64,000 bases of DNA, from NCBI GenBank assembly GCA_020466095.1, contig CM035808.1, positions 31,930,391 through 31,994,390 of the forward strand, written 5' to 3'. This DNA is from Chlorops oryzae (lineage: Eukaryota; Arthropoda; Insecta; Diptera; Chloropidae). The position numbers were made by a program, and so were the translations under genes. Below are positions 35,504 through 48,156 of this stretch, piece after piece. Every line of letters starts with the position of its first letter. Position 1 is the first letter of the stretch. A model generated the notes under the pieces. The model did no database searches. It saw only the letters and a program-made list of their open reading frames with translations, and was not told the origin of the DNA.

Positions 35504-38500
35504 ATGGATCCCGATGTACAATCGCGTTCGGACGAAGATGAAGAAGATGAAGATTTGAAGGAACTGTTAGAATGAAATATAATCCATTGTTTCATTTCGC
35601 CCTTTAATAGCTTTCGTTTGATTTTAGAGAGGGCGATGTAGAAAGATGGGTTCCACCGTCGTCGGATGAGGATCCAGAATCCGTTGTCCCATATAGTGTA
35701 GAAGGAGCTTGGAAAGCATTGTTCGCATTGAAGTCATGTCAAAAAATTATGGTTGAGTGAGTGTCCACTGTGAGTTCAAATGTAATATGAAAAAACAATA
35801 AAATCGAATCTTCTATTCCAAAGTGTGTCCACACAGGAGAAACTACAAATTTCCGTGGGTGAAAACGTAAGCCAGGAATTTCCCTGGAAGCAAATCAAAT
35901 ACAAATACGTACGTGATGTTCTCTTCGAGGATATCATCGATGGTGATATCTTTCGCCAAGTGATGCAGGGATTCGATCCGGAAAATTACGTTCTCCTTGG
36001 CTATGCACCGCTTTTAACGCAAAACGAAGAAACGCCCGATAGCGAAGACCCTTTTATATTCTTCTTTGATCCAGGAGATGCGAAGACAGCCGTCGCTATT
36101 GTCCGAAATATTGAAAGCTACGAGCACTGGATGATGAATAAACGTTTGGTCAAAAAGCCAAGACGTTGGGTGACACTTGGCAGCGAGAACGAGGTCAATC
36201 TAACGCTCCAACAGCGCTATGACTCGAAGGTTGATGTCGAAATCCAAAGTCTTTATCCATTGAAAATACCAGCAAACAAGGAGTTCAAAATACGTAAGAG
36301 TTCCGACGTTCGCGATGGCTACGTTGAGCTCTTACCGAGTGAATCCGCCAAGTTCGATAACGTAGCAAGGCGCCGTGTTACCGTTGGCATTCAATCTGCC
36401 CCGGAAGTTGTTGATTTGGGTCAACAAACGGACCCAACCTTTCCGGCAAATGCTTGGACTCAATATCTTTATGAAGTGAAGGAAGGTGGTAAGTTATGTG
36501 TGCGCCAGAAACATTCGGAATCTGATATCAAATCAATGGTTAATCTAGATGAGGGCCTCGACGTAAGTTCCGACGAAGAAGGTGGTAAAGATCATGCAAC
36601 GGGAACTAGTAAAGCAGCTGCCCCAGTCCCAGATGAGAATCAAGTACCCAAATCACCGCCAGAAGTATCGGATCGTATAAAATTTCTATTGGATGTGTTG
36701 GATTTCAACCAGGTCGACATGTATCGGTAAGAAGAGTTTGAAAATCTAAAGAATGAAATCCGAAAATCGAATTCAATATTTTCAGTAATGACTATCCGGA
36801 AATTTCCAAGGTACAAACCGATCATTTCACTAATCCTGTCCTTGAAGAGACGCTGTGCTTTGCAAATATCGAAAAGAGCAATGGACGCTATGTCTGTGGA
36901 ATCGATTGGTATCCGTCGTTGTCCGGACTGCTAGTGACATCTTATACCTTCGATACGCAGGCCACTGTTGATAAAGGCAAATATGAAAAAAATAAAGAAA
37001 ATTATAAGAGATTTAAAAAGAAAAACACCAAAAAACATCCACCCCACAGTTGATCGCAATGAGGATATTGTGCAGCGGGCTGTGCTAAAACCGAATCCTA
37101 TTTTGATGTGGAGCTTCTCGGACAATCTCAATATCAAATTAGTATTCGATAGTCCCATCGAGACGACTGCACTCTCATTTTGTCCTCATGATTCGAATTT
37201 ACTTTTTGGCGGATGTAAGAATGGTCAAATCATTGTATGGGATCTACAGAATCGTGCCGATAAACTAGACCAGGAAGAAACACTAACGGCCGCGCAAGCC
37301 AACTATCGTGGGATGGTTCAGGAGTTTTTTAAATCGACAATCGAACGAAACGAGGAACTGATTGTGCCGCCGGTCATGATAACGGCGCTCGAAGTGTCAC
37401 CCAAGGCCGCGATAACATCGATTCAATGGCTCGGACGGAACGCCTATGTGAACTCTTATGGCAAGGCCTACATTGATGCGGGCAAGAATGCGAGGCACAA
37501 GTGCTTCTTTACGACCTCAATGGATGGTTTGGTGACATTTTGGGATTTCGATGCAATAACTGAAAAGAAGGTTCAAGGCGGCGGAGCCGCACGCAAGACA
37601 CCCAAGGCCCTCGCACAAAATATTTCCGTATATAAAAATTTCGTTTTGAAACCGAGCTTCGCGTTCGGTTTCAGTGAACCGATTACTGCATCCTTTGCGG
37701 ACACCTTAATATTGCATTCGGAAATTGCGAACGTGTCGGAGCACCATCCCAATTTACACAATTTACCAACTGCACTCCATATCGATGATCCGCCAGAGAT
37801 AAGGCAAACAATGATCGTTTCAACGATGTATGGACGTATTGAACGTCTAAATTGGCTTGGACTCTACTCCGAGGCGGATACGTTTGAGCGAGTTACCTCA
37901 TCGATAAGTTTCGCTCGCGTCCATGACGGACCGATTATCGCAATGAAGAAGAATCCATTCTGGCCCAGTATATTTGTTACAATCGGGAAAAATATTTTTG
38001 CCGTTTGGAAAGAGGATTACAATTACAGCGCCATATTTTGGCGTCAACGTCCATCGGATCTTACTGCCGTAGCGTGGAGCGAAAACCGTCCGTCCGTATT
38101 ATTCCTTACCCGAATCGATGGTAACCTTGAAGCATGGGATATTTTAGGTGAGAGAATGATCATCAATGGCGGATGTGCTTTATTCCATCGTCATAGTTCA
38201 AATTTTTTCAATTGATTTTTCCATTGAAGCTCGTGACAGTGATGCTTGCTTGGATGATGTGTTGGGCGGCGGAATAATAACTGCCATTTCAGAACATCGA
38301 CCAACCAAGCCGGAGAAATTACTCGGCATTGGTGATTACAACAGTTGTTTCCGTATGGTTAAACTGCCCCAAAGTTTTTATGTGCCAATGCCAAACGAAC
38401 TAGCAGTTAGTATTATCCAGGTTTTAAATCTCTACTGCACCCGGTTTTCTATAATTCTCATTCCCATTTAGAACTTCAAGGCCTATATAGAGAACGAGGA

Positions 38501-39528
38501 GTCACGGAAGAGGGCCATACAAGAGTGGGAGCAGAGATATTACGAGCTTAATAAGGATGTGATTGAAGCGAAACGACAAGCGGAAATCGATGCGCGCAAG
38601 GAAATGGAACGCCTTGAAAAGGAAATGGCATTTCAGGAAGCACGCAAGGCCAAAGAGGATCACGATAAAGCGTAAGCAAAAAATTGAAGCGTTTTAAAAA
38701 CGATGAGATTGTTCCCAGCTGGATTGCAGGAGTTCAGCGATGCCTGCAAATATTCAACAGATCAAAACATACAGAAGCAGTTTCAATCAAGTGCAATTTG
38801 CAATTGATTGTAACTAGTTCTATAGAATTACATTTGTTGAATATTTGCAGAAATTCCCCGACATAATAAAGAAAACTATTCAATTTTGTCGCAGGGTTGT
38901 TCCGATACAGCGTCTTAACTATACGGAGCGCATGAAACGCGATTGGGATGCACTGAATCTGAATCGCCTTCTCGGTATTTTGATGACAAGAAAGCGCGTG
39001 GATGCCGAGCAATTGCAACGCGACACTGCGCTAGAGAAGAACCGTCTAGCGTACGAGGCAGCCAAGAAGGAATCCCTCGCACAGACACTGCAGCGTGTCG
39101 GCGAAGAAATGTCCAACATTCGAGCACGAATACTGCCGGCCGTGAAGCAAGATCAACGACGAACCGATTTGATAAACATCCTCGTCGATGACATAATGGT
39201 GGATGCTGTTACCTACGATGAAATCGAAGATTTCGCCAACGAGCAGCAATTGCGATTTGCACCATTCGAGATTATAAGCTACATTGAGTTCTTGGGCCGC
39301 GGCGAGCGACGTCGCCGAATCCTGAATCAATCGATGGGCGGCAACACGGATCGGCTCGAATGGTATAAGAAAATGTCGCAGAGTAAACAATTGGACGAAT
39401 GCAATTGGGGCTATGAGATGTTTAATGCCGCAAATGCTGATCTGTTGGCCCAAATGGCCGAAGAAGAAGAGATGAGCAGAGAAATCTCTCAAGATGAGCC
39501 CTCTGAAGAGGTTGAATATGAAATGTAA
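35504..39528 (+). CDS. DNAI3: Dynein axonemal intermediate chain 3 (WDR63)
   Basis: WD40 protein of the axonemal inner-arm dynein I1/f base, expected in testis and ciliated sensory cells. Exons: 35504-35565, 35628-35756, 35824-36726, 36786-36976, 37050-38147, 38230-38420, 38472-38671 and 38895-39528 (1135 aa; human about 890). Identification rests on PNPILMWSFSDNL, LSFCPHDSNLLFGGCKNGQI and VWDLQNRADKLD, which match WDR63 closely, and on WVTLGSENEV earlier. The WD region is followed by a long charged helix (RKRAIQEWEQRYYELNKD onwards) that is longer than in vertebrates. Exon 1 is acidic and its donor (CT|GTTAGA) is weak, so the N-terminus is less certain. The 36977-37049 intron is GC-AG; reading through it hits a stop. 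Confidence 0.88.
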
Positions 39529-41651
39529 ATTCGCCCTTCGCCCCCTTAGATATGTACCTACATACATACATACGTATTGTCTGGTAGACGAAATTTCTGA
39601 AGTACTGGGATTGTTTAAAGTATTGTTACAATTTGTTGTCTTTTTCTTTCATTATTTTTGGCTATTACTGTAAAAGTTGAAAATGTTTTTTGATTAATAT
39701 CATTCAATGATGATCATCAATAGATTTCCAATGCTAAAAAATATATATAGTTTCCTATTCATTGCTTAGTTTCAGTATCCAGTACTGAACAAAACAAATC
39801 CTCGAAGAGATATTTATAAAGACTGCGCCTCTCAAAATTCATAATTCGATTGCTTTACTCTAAATCAGGGACCCGAAATAATAATTATTGAAATTTCAGA
39901 TTTTAAAAAAGTTGCCTTTATTTCAAAGAAAATTATTTAAAATCTTTGTATAACTTTTACAAATTCAAAAAATTCAATAAGTCTTTCCATAACTTTTTCT
40001 TTCCAATTTTTGGTTTTTACGTTTCTTAATAACTTTTATTTTCATCATGAGAAGTTTTTACGTCTTTGAAAATTTTTATTGTTGAATTTTTATTCGCTTC
40101 ACTTGTAATAAACTACCCTGCAGTAATATGGACTGACCCAAGTGTAGCCTTCGGTCAGTCCTTCAAGTTACCAGTACTAGTCCCCTCATAATTCCACTTC
40201 TAATGTATTCAACTGACCTTTTTAACATGGGCCTGTCCTAGGGGAGGAACTAGTCCGCAAAACGGCTGATCATAGGCCAGTTTTTTTTGGGTCAATTGTC
40301 GTAATTTTGTCTGGTTTTGGGATAGTCAAATGAGGCAAATAAACAACAAATTTCTTATATATATTCTAAGTTGATGAAAGTGCCATTTACAGACTACCCA
40401 TAAACTAACCTCTTTATTACCGACCGCCGGCTAGCCGATTTCCATCGAGCGAACTGCCATAATTTAACCGGTAGGATTTGGACCGGTCAAAATCCAGTCC
40501 TTCTTAGAAAACTGACCGGCTCATTACTGCAGGGTAACAACCTTTGTAAAGGAATCTTACAACATAATTTTGACTTAGTTCCCGGTTTCCGATTGATCTG
40601 AAACTTTGCACATATCGCACCCTTCCTACTAAATCGGCACAATTCAATATATCGCATTTCTCGAAAATCATTCAATCTCTCTTGAAACTAAGGAGGAATA
40701 ATATTTTTTCTAAACTTATATTACTCTCAATCGACTGCTGCATCAGTCAATATAAGCGTTAATTTTCTAGGTGTTGGGTTTCTAACAGAAAAATGCAATC
40801 GAACATAAAAAAAATTTATTAAAAAAATTTTGAATTGTGCCGATTTATTAGCCAAGGGTGCGATATGTTTGGTTTGGATGACAATGCATGAAATCCCAAC
40901 TAGCAAAATAGGTCGAAAATTGGTTATCTCTTACCCATTTTAGGTCAGAATATTTCGTTGACCTAACCTAAATAGGGCATAATTACATCTGTACGACGTC
41001 GATTCGTCCTTCCGTGTATTACCGTCGATTGGCTGACGACGTAAACTATTTTTTTTCAAACATAAAACTTCTAAGGCAATTAGAAAAAAAATGTCCCCTT
41101 ATAAAAATTTGAAAAGACGTAAAAAATATTTCTCAAAAATAAAACTTATTTTTCAATTAATAAAATTTTTTCTCATTCATAATAGTTATATGGAAATCTA
41201 AATATATAAAAATTTTTATAATAATTATGAAATATTTTAATTAAGTCACAAAATTTTAGTCACAAAATAATAAATATTTTAAGACTTTTTTCGAAAATAC
41301 TTATAAAAGTCAGGTCCCTGCTCTAAATGCCATAGAAATACTAAACTAATCTAAAAAAGGAATAATAATGATAAAACCATAAAATCAACATATGTATGTA
41401 TTCGAAAATGTTCGATGCCATCGTATGAATTCAAGATGTAAGTTTCGTCAGTTCGTTAATTGGTTGCGAAATGAACGTTAACCTTGAAAGGTGAAACCAT
41501 ACAGGAATATCAGGTCGAATGCGAAAGTGTGGCATAGGGTTACGGAGACCAGCTCAACAGCTTTTGCCTCATTGGTGCCAACATACATATGTCGATATTG
41601 GTGTTAAAATGTTTCAGAAATTATTGGCAGATCAAAGATCTTCGGGGAAAA

Positions 41652-41691
<40 letters not shown>

Positions 41692-42929
41692 ATAAAACTT
41701 ATGCTAATTGAGCTTTTGAACATAAGAAAAGGCGATTTCGAGCATGGCACGAATATGTTATCGAATGTCTGATGTACATACATTTCAGAAAATATGTATG
41801 TATGTAGACAATATTCAATAAGTTCAAGAATAGGTTGCTTTAAATGATCATTTTTTATTTTGTTTCTAAGCTGTGCTTCTGTTTAATTACTTTCGTTTTT
41901 ATCTAAAAACTGACTCATTCGGGCATTCATGTTCTAGAATTGGAATTCATTTGGAATCGAATGAATTAACTCAGAACAATGGCTTACTGAATGCAGTAAT
42001 TTTTGTAAAGTTGATAAATTATCGATTCTAATTATGTTAAAACTCGTGACTGAATTCACTAGAAAAAGTACTTTCTGTTCGAAATACAGTGGTACCTTGT
42101 CACACGGGCTTCAACTTAATCGTATCTCAAAACAAATCTTCCTATTGCAATCAGTTGAGCTGCCATTAATCCGTTCGAGGCCCCCAAAATGTCACCACGG
42201 GTCAGGCCCGTGCGCACGAATCACTCATGGAGGGGTGTGTTTTTAACTCAAGTATGTATGTTATCGTTACGTTACGCTGTGTTACTAATCGACCAAATCC
42301 CCCGTGGCAAAAATGTCTCCCAATGCGACTGATCACAACTAATATGAAATGAGTTGGTTAAATTTTGTAAGCCCAGTTAAATCAATGATGGCCATAACCG
42401 CTCGAAATGAAATATAAAATATAAATAAATAAATAAAAATAAAAACTTGAATTGGAATCAATTGTTTTCTGCACTAACATAATTTTCGACGATGTCTTCG
42501 GTGTAGTTCAGTGACTGCAACATCTCTGGTGGAGCAACAATTGGTGTACAGCTGGTTGAGAGGCGGGTAAGGAAGGCGTTCATACAATATTTGAATAGCA
42601 AATTGTATTTACATTGTGCATTTACATGCACATTGTACATATATTGTTATTATATGTAAGTACGCAGCTTTTGGAAAGGCCACTTTGTATATTTGTTCAC
42701 CTTTTGGCGTAGAAAGAAAGGCAAGAAACTGATATTTGAACAAAATAATGCGGCAACTAAACTCGTTTTATTTACCTTGTTTCGTTGCAGAAACATTTGC
42801 ATTCGAATTTATTCAATTTCGTTAACGACTTTTTTCTCTCCAGCGTCAGTAACTGGATTTTAACCGCAATTGCTGCGAGCATTTTTTATTATTATTTTGT
42901 TTTTTCTTCAACAACAAGACAGCAGCAGC
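39529..42929. other. Intergenic, DNAI3 to obst-A
   Basis: No supported gene. It holds one complete MITE (40116-40534), a T homopolymer of about 35 nt at 41657-41688 and much low-complexity AT. Short frames such as 42034-42246 and 42458-42640 show no domain. Confidence 0.55.
40116..40534. mobile_element. CCCTGCAGTAAT-family MITE with TA duplication
   Basis: 419 bp; starts CCCTGCAGTAAT, ends ATTACTGCAGGG, and is flanked by TA on both sides (aactA / TAacaa), fitting a mariner-like or PIF-type TA target. It shares the overall plan (gtagt..actag, aactg.c.tttttaa, gcc.gtccta) with the copies at 57.6 and 63.5 kb. Confidence 0.8.
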
Positions 42930-43061
42930 ATGGGCGATATGAGCAGCATACCCAAAAGTGACGGAGACGACGGGCACAACGACGACGACGACGACGACGA
43001 CGACGTGACGATGGCAATAACTAAATTGTTAATTCACATCGAGCAAAGACTTCAAAAGTGA
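42930..43061 (+). other. Possible upstream ORF in the obst-A leader
   Basis: A 43-codon ATG frame with a run of eight aspartates coded by a (GAC)n tract, ending 131 nt before the obst-A start codon. It could be a uORF in the 5' leader or simply a trinucleotide repeat in non-coding DNA. No homology is recognised. Confidence 0.25.
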
Positions 43062-43192
43062 GTGTCATTTACGGCTCGAAGGTAGTCGCAGCTTAGCCAC
43101 CGGACTCTATCGACATCAAATTCATCGAGCGGATAAGCCATTGGATATCGAAGGATTTGCAATTTGAATACAAAATACTTCAAAGTTTCAAA

Positions 43193-46100
43193 ATGAGAAG
43201 TATAGCTGCCCGTTACGTTATCGTCGCTTTGTACCTTTTCGCCTCCGCCTGTGAGTGAAATTGTGTTAAGAAACCGCAATAAATTTTTTTATATTTTTTT
43301 ATTGCTCGTGGAAATGCTTGCCATGCATCCTAAAAGACTTCCAAAATGATAAAAAAAAAAAGCGAAAAGAATTGAAGTGTCGGTGTCCAAAAAGTGGTCA
43401 TTCTTCGAGATCCGAAAGACTGTTGTTAAGCAGAATTTTATTCCACGAACATAGCGATGTGCGCATGCGCATGCTCTGAATAATTTATGATTTACTTCAA
43501 AAATGGAGAAATTATTTTTAGGCTAAATGTTTTGACCTATTTTAATATGGTTTCTACCGTTGAAGTTCTACCTACATGTGAATGGTCAATATGTGACGTT
43601 AGAGAGACCGAACATTTTGCGAGCTTTTGTAAAATCCGAAGTTACGATCTGTGTGCTCTTATAGGAAAAAAATCCCAGATCACGCCAGTCTCAAGAAGAA
43701 AATCAGCTTAGAGATGAAATCCTACGACAGTTATATTGTTAAAATTACACCGATTTGGCTGCATTAGGTTAATTCAACGGTACTCCATTCGAGCTCAAAT
43801 TGCGTAATTTCAGTGCTTAACTATTGTTAAACGTTTTCAAAATTTGAATTCCTTGAGAATCATGTAGTTTTTTAAAATTTTTAATGAGATTAAACCTCAA
43901 AACTGAGTGTCACGGGTGGGACCATATTCATGGAATTGCCCTTATACACAATCGCATCGAGGCTCTCACAAGAATTCAGCCCATCTCAAGATCAGTCAGT
44001 TCCGATATCACGGAGTTCTAAGACTGCTGATTCACGGTGTATCAAACGAAAAGATTAAAATCAAAATATAAATATTGCAATGTATAATAATAAACAGATA
44101 TCGGAACTTAGTTGGTTGCTAGGGTCCGCGGGTTTGCTACACCCGTAACCGTAGGCTATACGGTTCCCCTGCGGTGGTCAATTTGTTAGAAATTTTCAAG
44201 CTCACATTCTCTATTTTAATTCTCTTTTGAATTCTAGATAAAAGGAATAAAATCCTTGGCTGGAAAGAGAACATTTTCCGCAAACCAATATCTTAGTCTC
44301 TTTATCTTCCTTTATCTCTTAGTTTGGATCTAATATTCTGAATCGGAATGGGGTTTGATCTCAATATTTTAAAGATTCCAACTTTTTGTGGGTCTTTTTT
44401 TTTTTTTTAAATAGCTCAGCTAGATTCAGATTGTTGCTCTCAAATGGTGCTGTGAAGAACAGAGTCCAATCCTGCTTTTATGGCACTCTGGGCAAAGGCA
44501 ATTTTTGCCGCCACTCACAAATGATGGGCTACAGTTTTCGCAGAATGTTTTCCCCTCGCTGATCTGATCATCTGGACCCTAAATCGAGGCCTGCTAAAGA
44601 ACAGGGGAAGTAAAGTAAGCCATGATTGTCTTTTACAACTAGCAATAAGGTTCCATTGGCGAAAGGGGTATAAGTCTTTTCATAACAACGGTGCTTAAGA
44701 CTGGCATAGCATGGGTCACCAAAATACAAAAATTATCAAGGATAAGCTTTCTATTTCTATAACCCTTCCAACCTATACCGAAAACACAAAAAAAAAAAAC
44801 AAAAACATATTCCCTAAGAGATCTACCCGCGGGTCTTTAAAATCGTATCTCATGGAAATATATTTTATTTTTATTTACTATATTATTTAACCATAATTAT
44901 GAGACCTAGGAAGTTTTTATTAAAGAAATTTCTGAAGACGAGGAAATATGAAATATGGCTGCTTGAGAAATTTCTTTAACCTTTTATAGAATTGACAGTG
45001 AAACACCAAATAATGTGAATCATTGAAAGTCTGTAGAAAATCTCTAATCATTTCACACACAGCCTAGAAAAATTATTGGTACGGTTTTATGGGCTTTATA
45101 TGCTTTAAGTACCTATTGACAGGATATGATCCAGGTTCGTACGCTGTGAGTAGTATAGCCTTTGAATACTCAAAGCCACTCCTGAAATAGTTTTCTGCGC
45201 AAGCGCCTGATATGATCGCCGTCAGATGTGGATCAAAAATATGCTTCTAATCGGTATGAAGAGTTTCCTGGAAGTACCCGTCTTTTCAATAGGTGCAATT
45301 CGAAATCACGGCTGTGCCAGTTGCGATGCTTTCCAGTAGCGAATACTTATTGCCTGGGGGAGCACTGTACGACTCATGAAATTCGATGTACCACATTTAA
45401 CCGCAATTCCGCGAATTGGCATTTAAGGCATCTGTAAATAGCATTTAAAAATCGCGGAGACTTAAATACCACAGTTCATAAAAACATGTTTACATGCTGG
45501 AAGCGGAACACTCCCGATTAAAACCGGCAACAAAAACGGGTTTTCTTCGGCCGAACGTTTCGCATTGAATGTTTTTTTTTAAGAAAGGCAATTTCGATTG
45601 AATTTTATTTTATGCAGATTATGCAATTATTTAAGGGATTGGTTAAGGAAGTCGCGAGCGATTGTAAATCCATATTTGATCACGCATGCGCTGCGTTCAT
45701 CGAGAGCGACTGCGTCTGCTGCCGTTTTTTTTTTTTTGAAATTCAAAACATCCGACACTAAAATTTATTATTTATTATGAGAAGATTGCAACATTTTATG
45801 TCCTCGGTTTTTTTATATATTTCTTTTTATACTTATGCATTCAGATTTTGAAAGCGTTTGCAGCGATCTTGGCTTGTCTCTTTCCATTTTGGTTAGGTTT
45901 CCATGCAGAGTGGGCGTTTATTAAAAAATTCATTGTTCAATTTTAGACGCTGCATTCCAATGTCCAAAACCGAATGGCCAGTTCGAAGATGACGTTCAAT
46001 GTGATAAATACTACGTGTGCGAAGATGGCAAGGCCAAGGAGAAACTCTGTCCGGATGGCTTAGTGTTCGATCCAGCGAATAGAAGAATCAACAAATGTGA

Positions 46101-46811
46101 CCAGCCATTCAATGTTGACTGCGGAGAGCGTACAGAACTACGTGAGTCATTCAAATTAATTATTATCGGTTATAGTTTTATTTCTATTTTTTCGCGACTT
46201 ATTCAGAAGGATTGATTAATATAATTCGGTTTTGAATTTTTCAGAGGAGCCCATTTCATCGAAATACTGTCCGCGGAAAAATGGATTCTTCGCTCATCCT
46301 GATCAATCGGTTTGTAATATTTTCTACAATTGCGTTGATGGTGATGCCTTGGAAACCAAGTGTACAGTAGGCCTACATTTCGATGAGTTCAGCGGTACAT
46401 GCGTATGGCCCGAGACCGCTAAACGGGAAGGATGCATTACCGATCAAAGTGAGTAATAGAGAGCAATCGTTGACAGGGCGGCAAGTGAAATCGAAAAACC
46501 GCAAAAGGCACAGATTTCTAGACACCAGTCTGTTTGTTTTCTTCCAATTTACAGAAACTTCACAGAGCGGCTTCGCTTGCCCGAAGGATCAACCAAAGAC
46601 TGATGCTAGAGGACAAGTTGTCGCCCATCCGAAATACCCACATCCCACAGATTGTCAGAAGTTCTACGTTTGTCTGAATTCCGAAGATCCCCGTGACTTG
46701 GGCTGCCAACTGGGCGAAGTATACAATGACGAGACTGAAATGTGTGATGCTCCCGAAAATGTACCCGGATGTGAAGACTGGTACAAGGATACTGACGATA
46801 AAAAACAATAA
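43193..46811 (+). CDS. obst-A: Obstructor-A chitin-binding protein
   Basis: Secreted cuticle-matrix protein that organises chitin and its deacetylases in epidermis and trachea. Exons: 43193-43250, 45947-46141, 46245-46448 and 46555-46811 (237 aa, the length I recall for Drosophila). Exon 1 encodes the signal peptide (MRSIAARYVIVALYLFASAYA); the first intron is 2.7 kb. Three peritrophin-A (CBM14) domains each have six cysteines: QCPKPNGQFEDDVQCDKYY.., KYCPRKNGFFAHPDQSVCNI.. and FACPKDQPKTDARGQVV... The C-terminus ENVPGCEDWYKDTDDKKQ is nearly that of Drosophila obst-A. AATAAA is at 46916-46921. Confidence 0.95.
43251..45946 (+). other. obst-A: obst-A intron 1
   Basis: 2.7 kb between the signal-peptide exon and the first chitin-binding exon. 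I see no nested gene or complete transposon. Long first introns of cuticle genes often hold tissue enhancers, but I cannot point to a site. Confidence 0.5.
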
Positions 46812-46915
46812 GACTATGAATCAATAAGTTCATAGATGCTGTGAATTATAGTCTGCAGTCCTCATCTAAATTTTAAATTAGATTTAATTTCATATTCATT
46901 TCCTGTTAAGTTCAT

Positions 46916-46921
46916 AATAAA
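46916..46921 (+). terminator. obst-A: obst-A polyadenylation signal
   Basis: AATAAA about 105 nt after the stop codon. Confidence 0.6.
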
Positions 46922-48156
46922 AATTTATATGTGTTCGCATAGAATGTGGTAATGAAAAACTAAAATCAAATTTAACAACGGAAATTAAATATATTCAATA
47001 CTAATTTAAAAAATTAAACACTAAAGCTTCAATTTAAGTACATCAATGTCTTATACAGCGGAAAAAACATTCAACTACTCACTCGCCCTTAAATCGTCTC
47101 GTCCACACCAAGAAAAAGAAGAGATGGGTGAAGATTTACCCTTCACCCTAACATACTTAAATGGTAGCAATTATAATCCATACGAGCTCCCACAACGAAC
47201 TATCTTGTGCCATACATATATTAAACTTATGTACATAGCACATAAAAAAGATGTTATAATCAGGCTAGCTTAATAAAACAATAACCGACACAGATAAGCC
47301 CGTAGCTACATATATTTGTTCGATATATTTTCCTTTAAAACAGACCACAAGACCATTAAGAAGAAGCATTCTGGAGATTTTCAATTCCACCCACTTTTCC
47401 AATTGTTGAAAATGCTGATACCCAATAGAAAAAATATGCATGAAGAGAGTGACACTGATCGGTTCTATACACATTTCGAAGAGACTTGTTCTGGGTGTTA
47501 CACTAGGGCGTTTCAGATGTGAAAAAAGTTTTGAATTTCGAAGACGGCAGGATGTAAACCGAAAGATAAGCTAAAACAAAAATTTGGGGATGAGTTAAAA
47601 TTTTTTTCAATGAGGTTTGAAGACTTGAATTTTCCTCTAAAAACGCCTTAAAGAGAGCAATAAAAATTTTATTTATTATTTGTCAATTGAAATATTTACT
47701 ATTTTTCACATTTTTTTGCATACTTTTAGGATGAGAAAACCGAATAATTGATTTCAATTGCTTTTTCCAGGAAGAGTTCGATGTTTTTAAAATCAATTGT
47801 TTCATAATATGTTTACGCGATTCGAAATTGTTTAATTCCTTATAATTTTTTTTTTTTAACAGACTGAAATTTAGCCTTTATGTCATAAATGTTAATTTTC
47901 GGAGTTTTAGCAACCTCTAAACCGCAATGAAAAAAAAATTAAATAATGCTAAACTTTTTCATTTTACCTATTCTTTCATTTAAGACCCCACCGTCTTCGA
48001 ATTTCAATACATTTGTAACGTCTGAAACGCCCTGGCCTACAGTTCACACAACTTCCGTAAACACATGTATCTAATAAATTGACATTAACTGTAAACGGAT
48101 GTCACTGCGGTGAAGTAACAGTTATAAAATTCATCGTTAGCGCGGATGCTGCAAAA
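46922..48156. other. Intergenic with one MITE
   Basis: No supported gene; the 75-codon frame at 47046 is domainless. The right half is an inverted-repeat element (47505-48032) that ends about 125 bp before the zinc-finger A start codon, so its end may lie within that gene's promoter. Confidence 0.5.
47505..48032. mobile_element. 528-bp inverted-repeat MITE
   Basis: The left end AGGGCGTTTCAGATGT and right end TCTGAAACGCCCT are inverted. About 30 nt inside, TTGAATTTCGAAGACGG pairs with CCGTCTTCGAATTTCAA. TIR length is about 44 nt with mismatches. The interior is A/T-rich and non-coding; target duplication not clear. Confidence 0.7.

Noticed and set aside
36968..37049. Frameshift or pseudogene in DNAI3
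   Set aside because: A GC-AG intron explains the frame change, and the total coding length is then a multiple of three.
39046..39567. 173-codon minus-strand ORF
   Set aside because: Antisense to the last DNAI3 exon; no domain and no splice partners.
46560..46833. Minus-strand ORFs over obst-A exon 4
   Set aside because: Shadows of the third chitin-binding domain.
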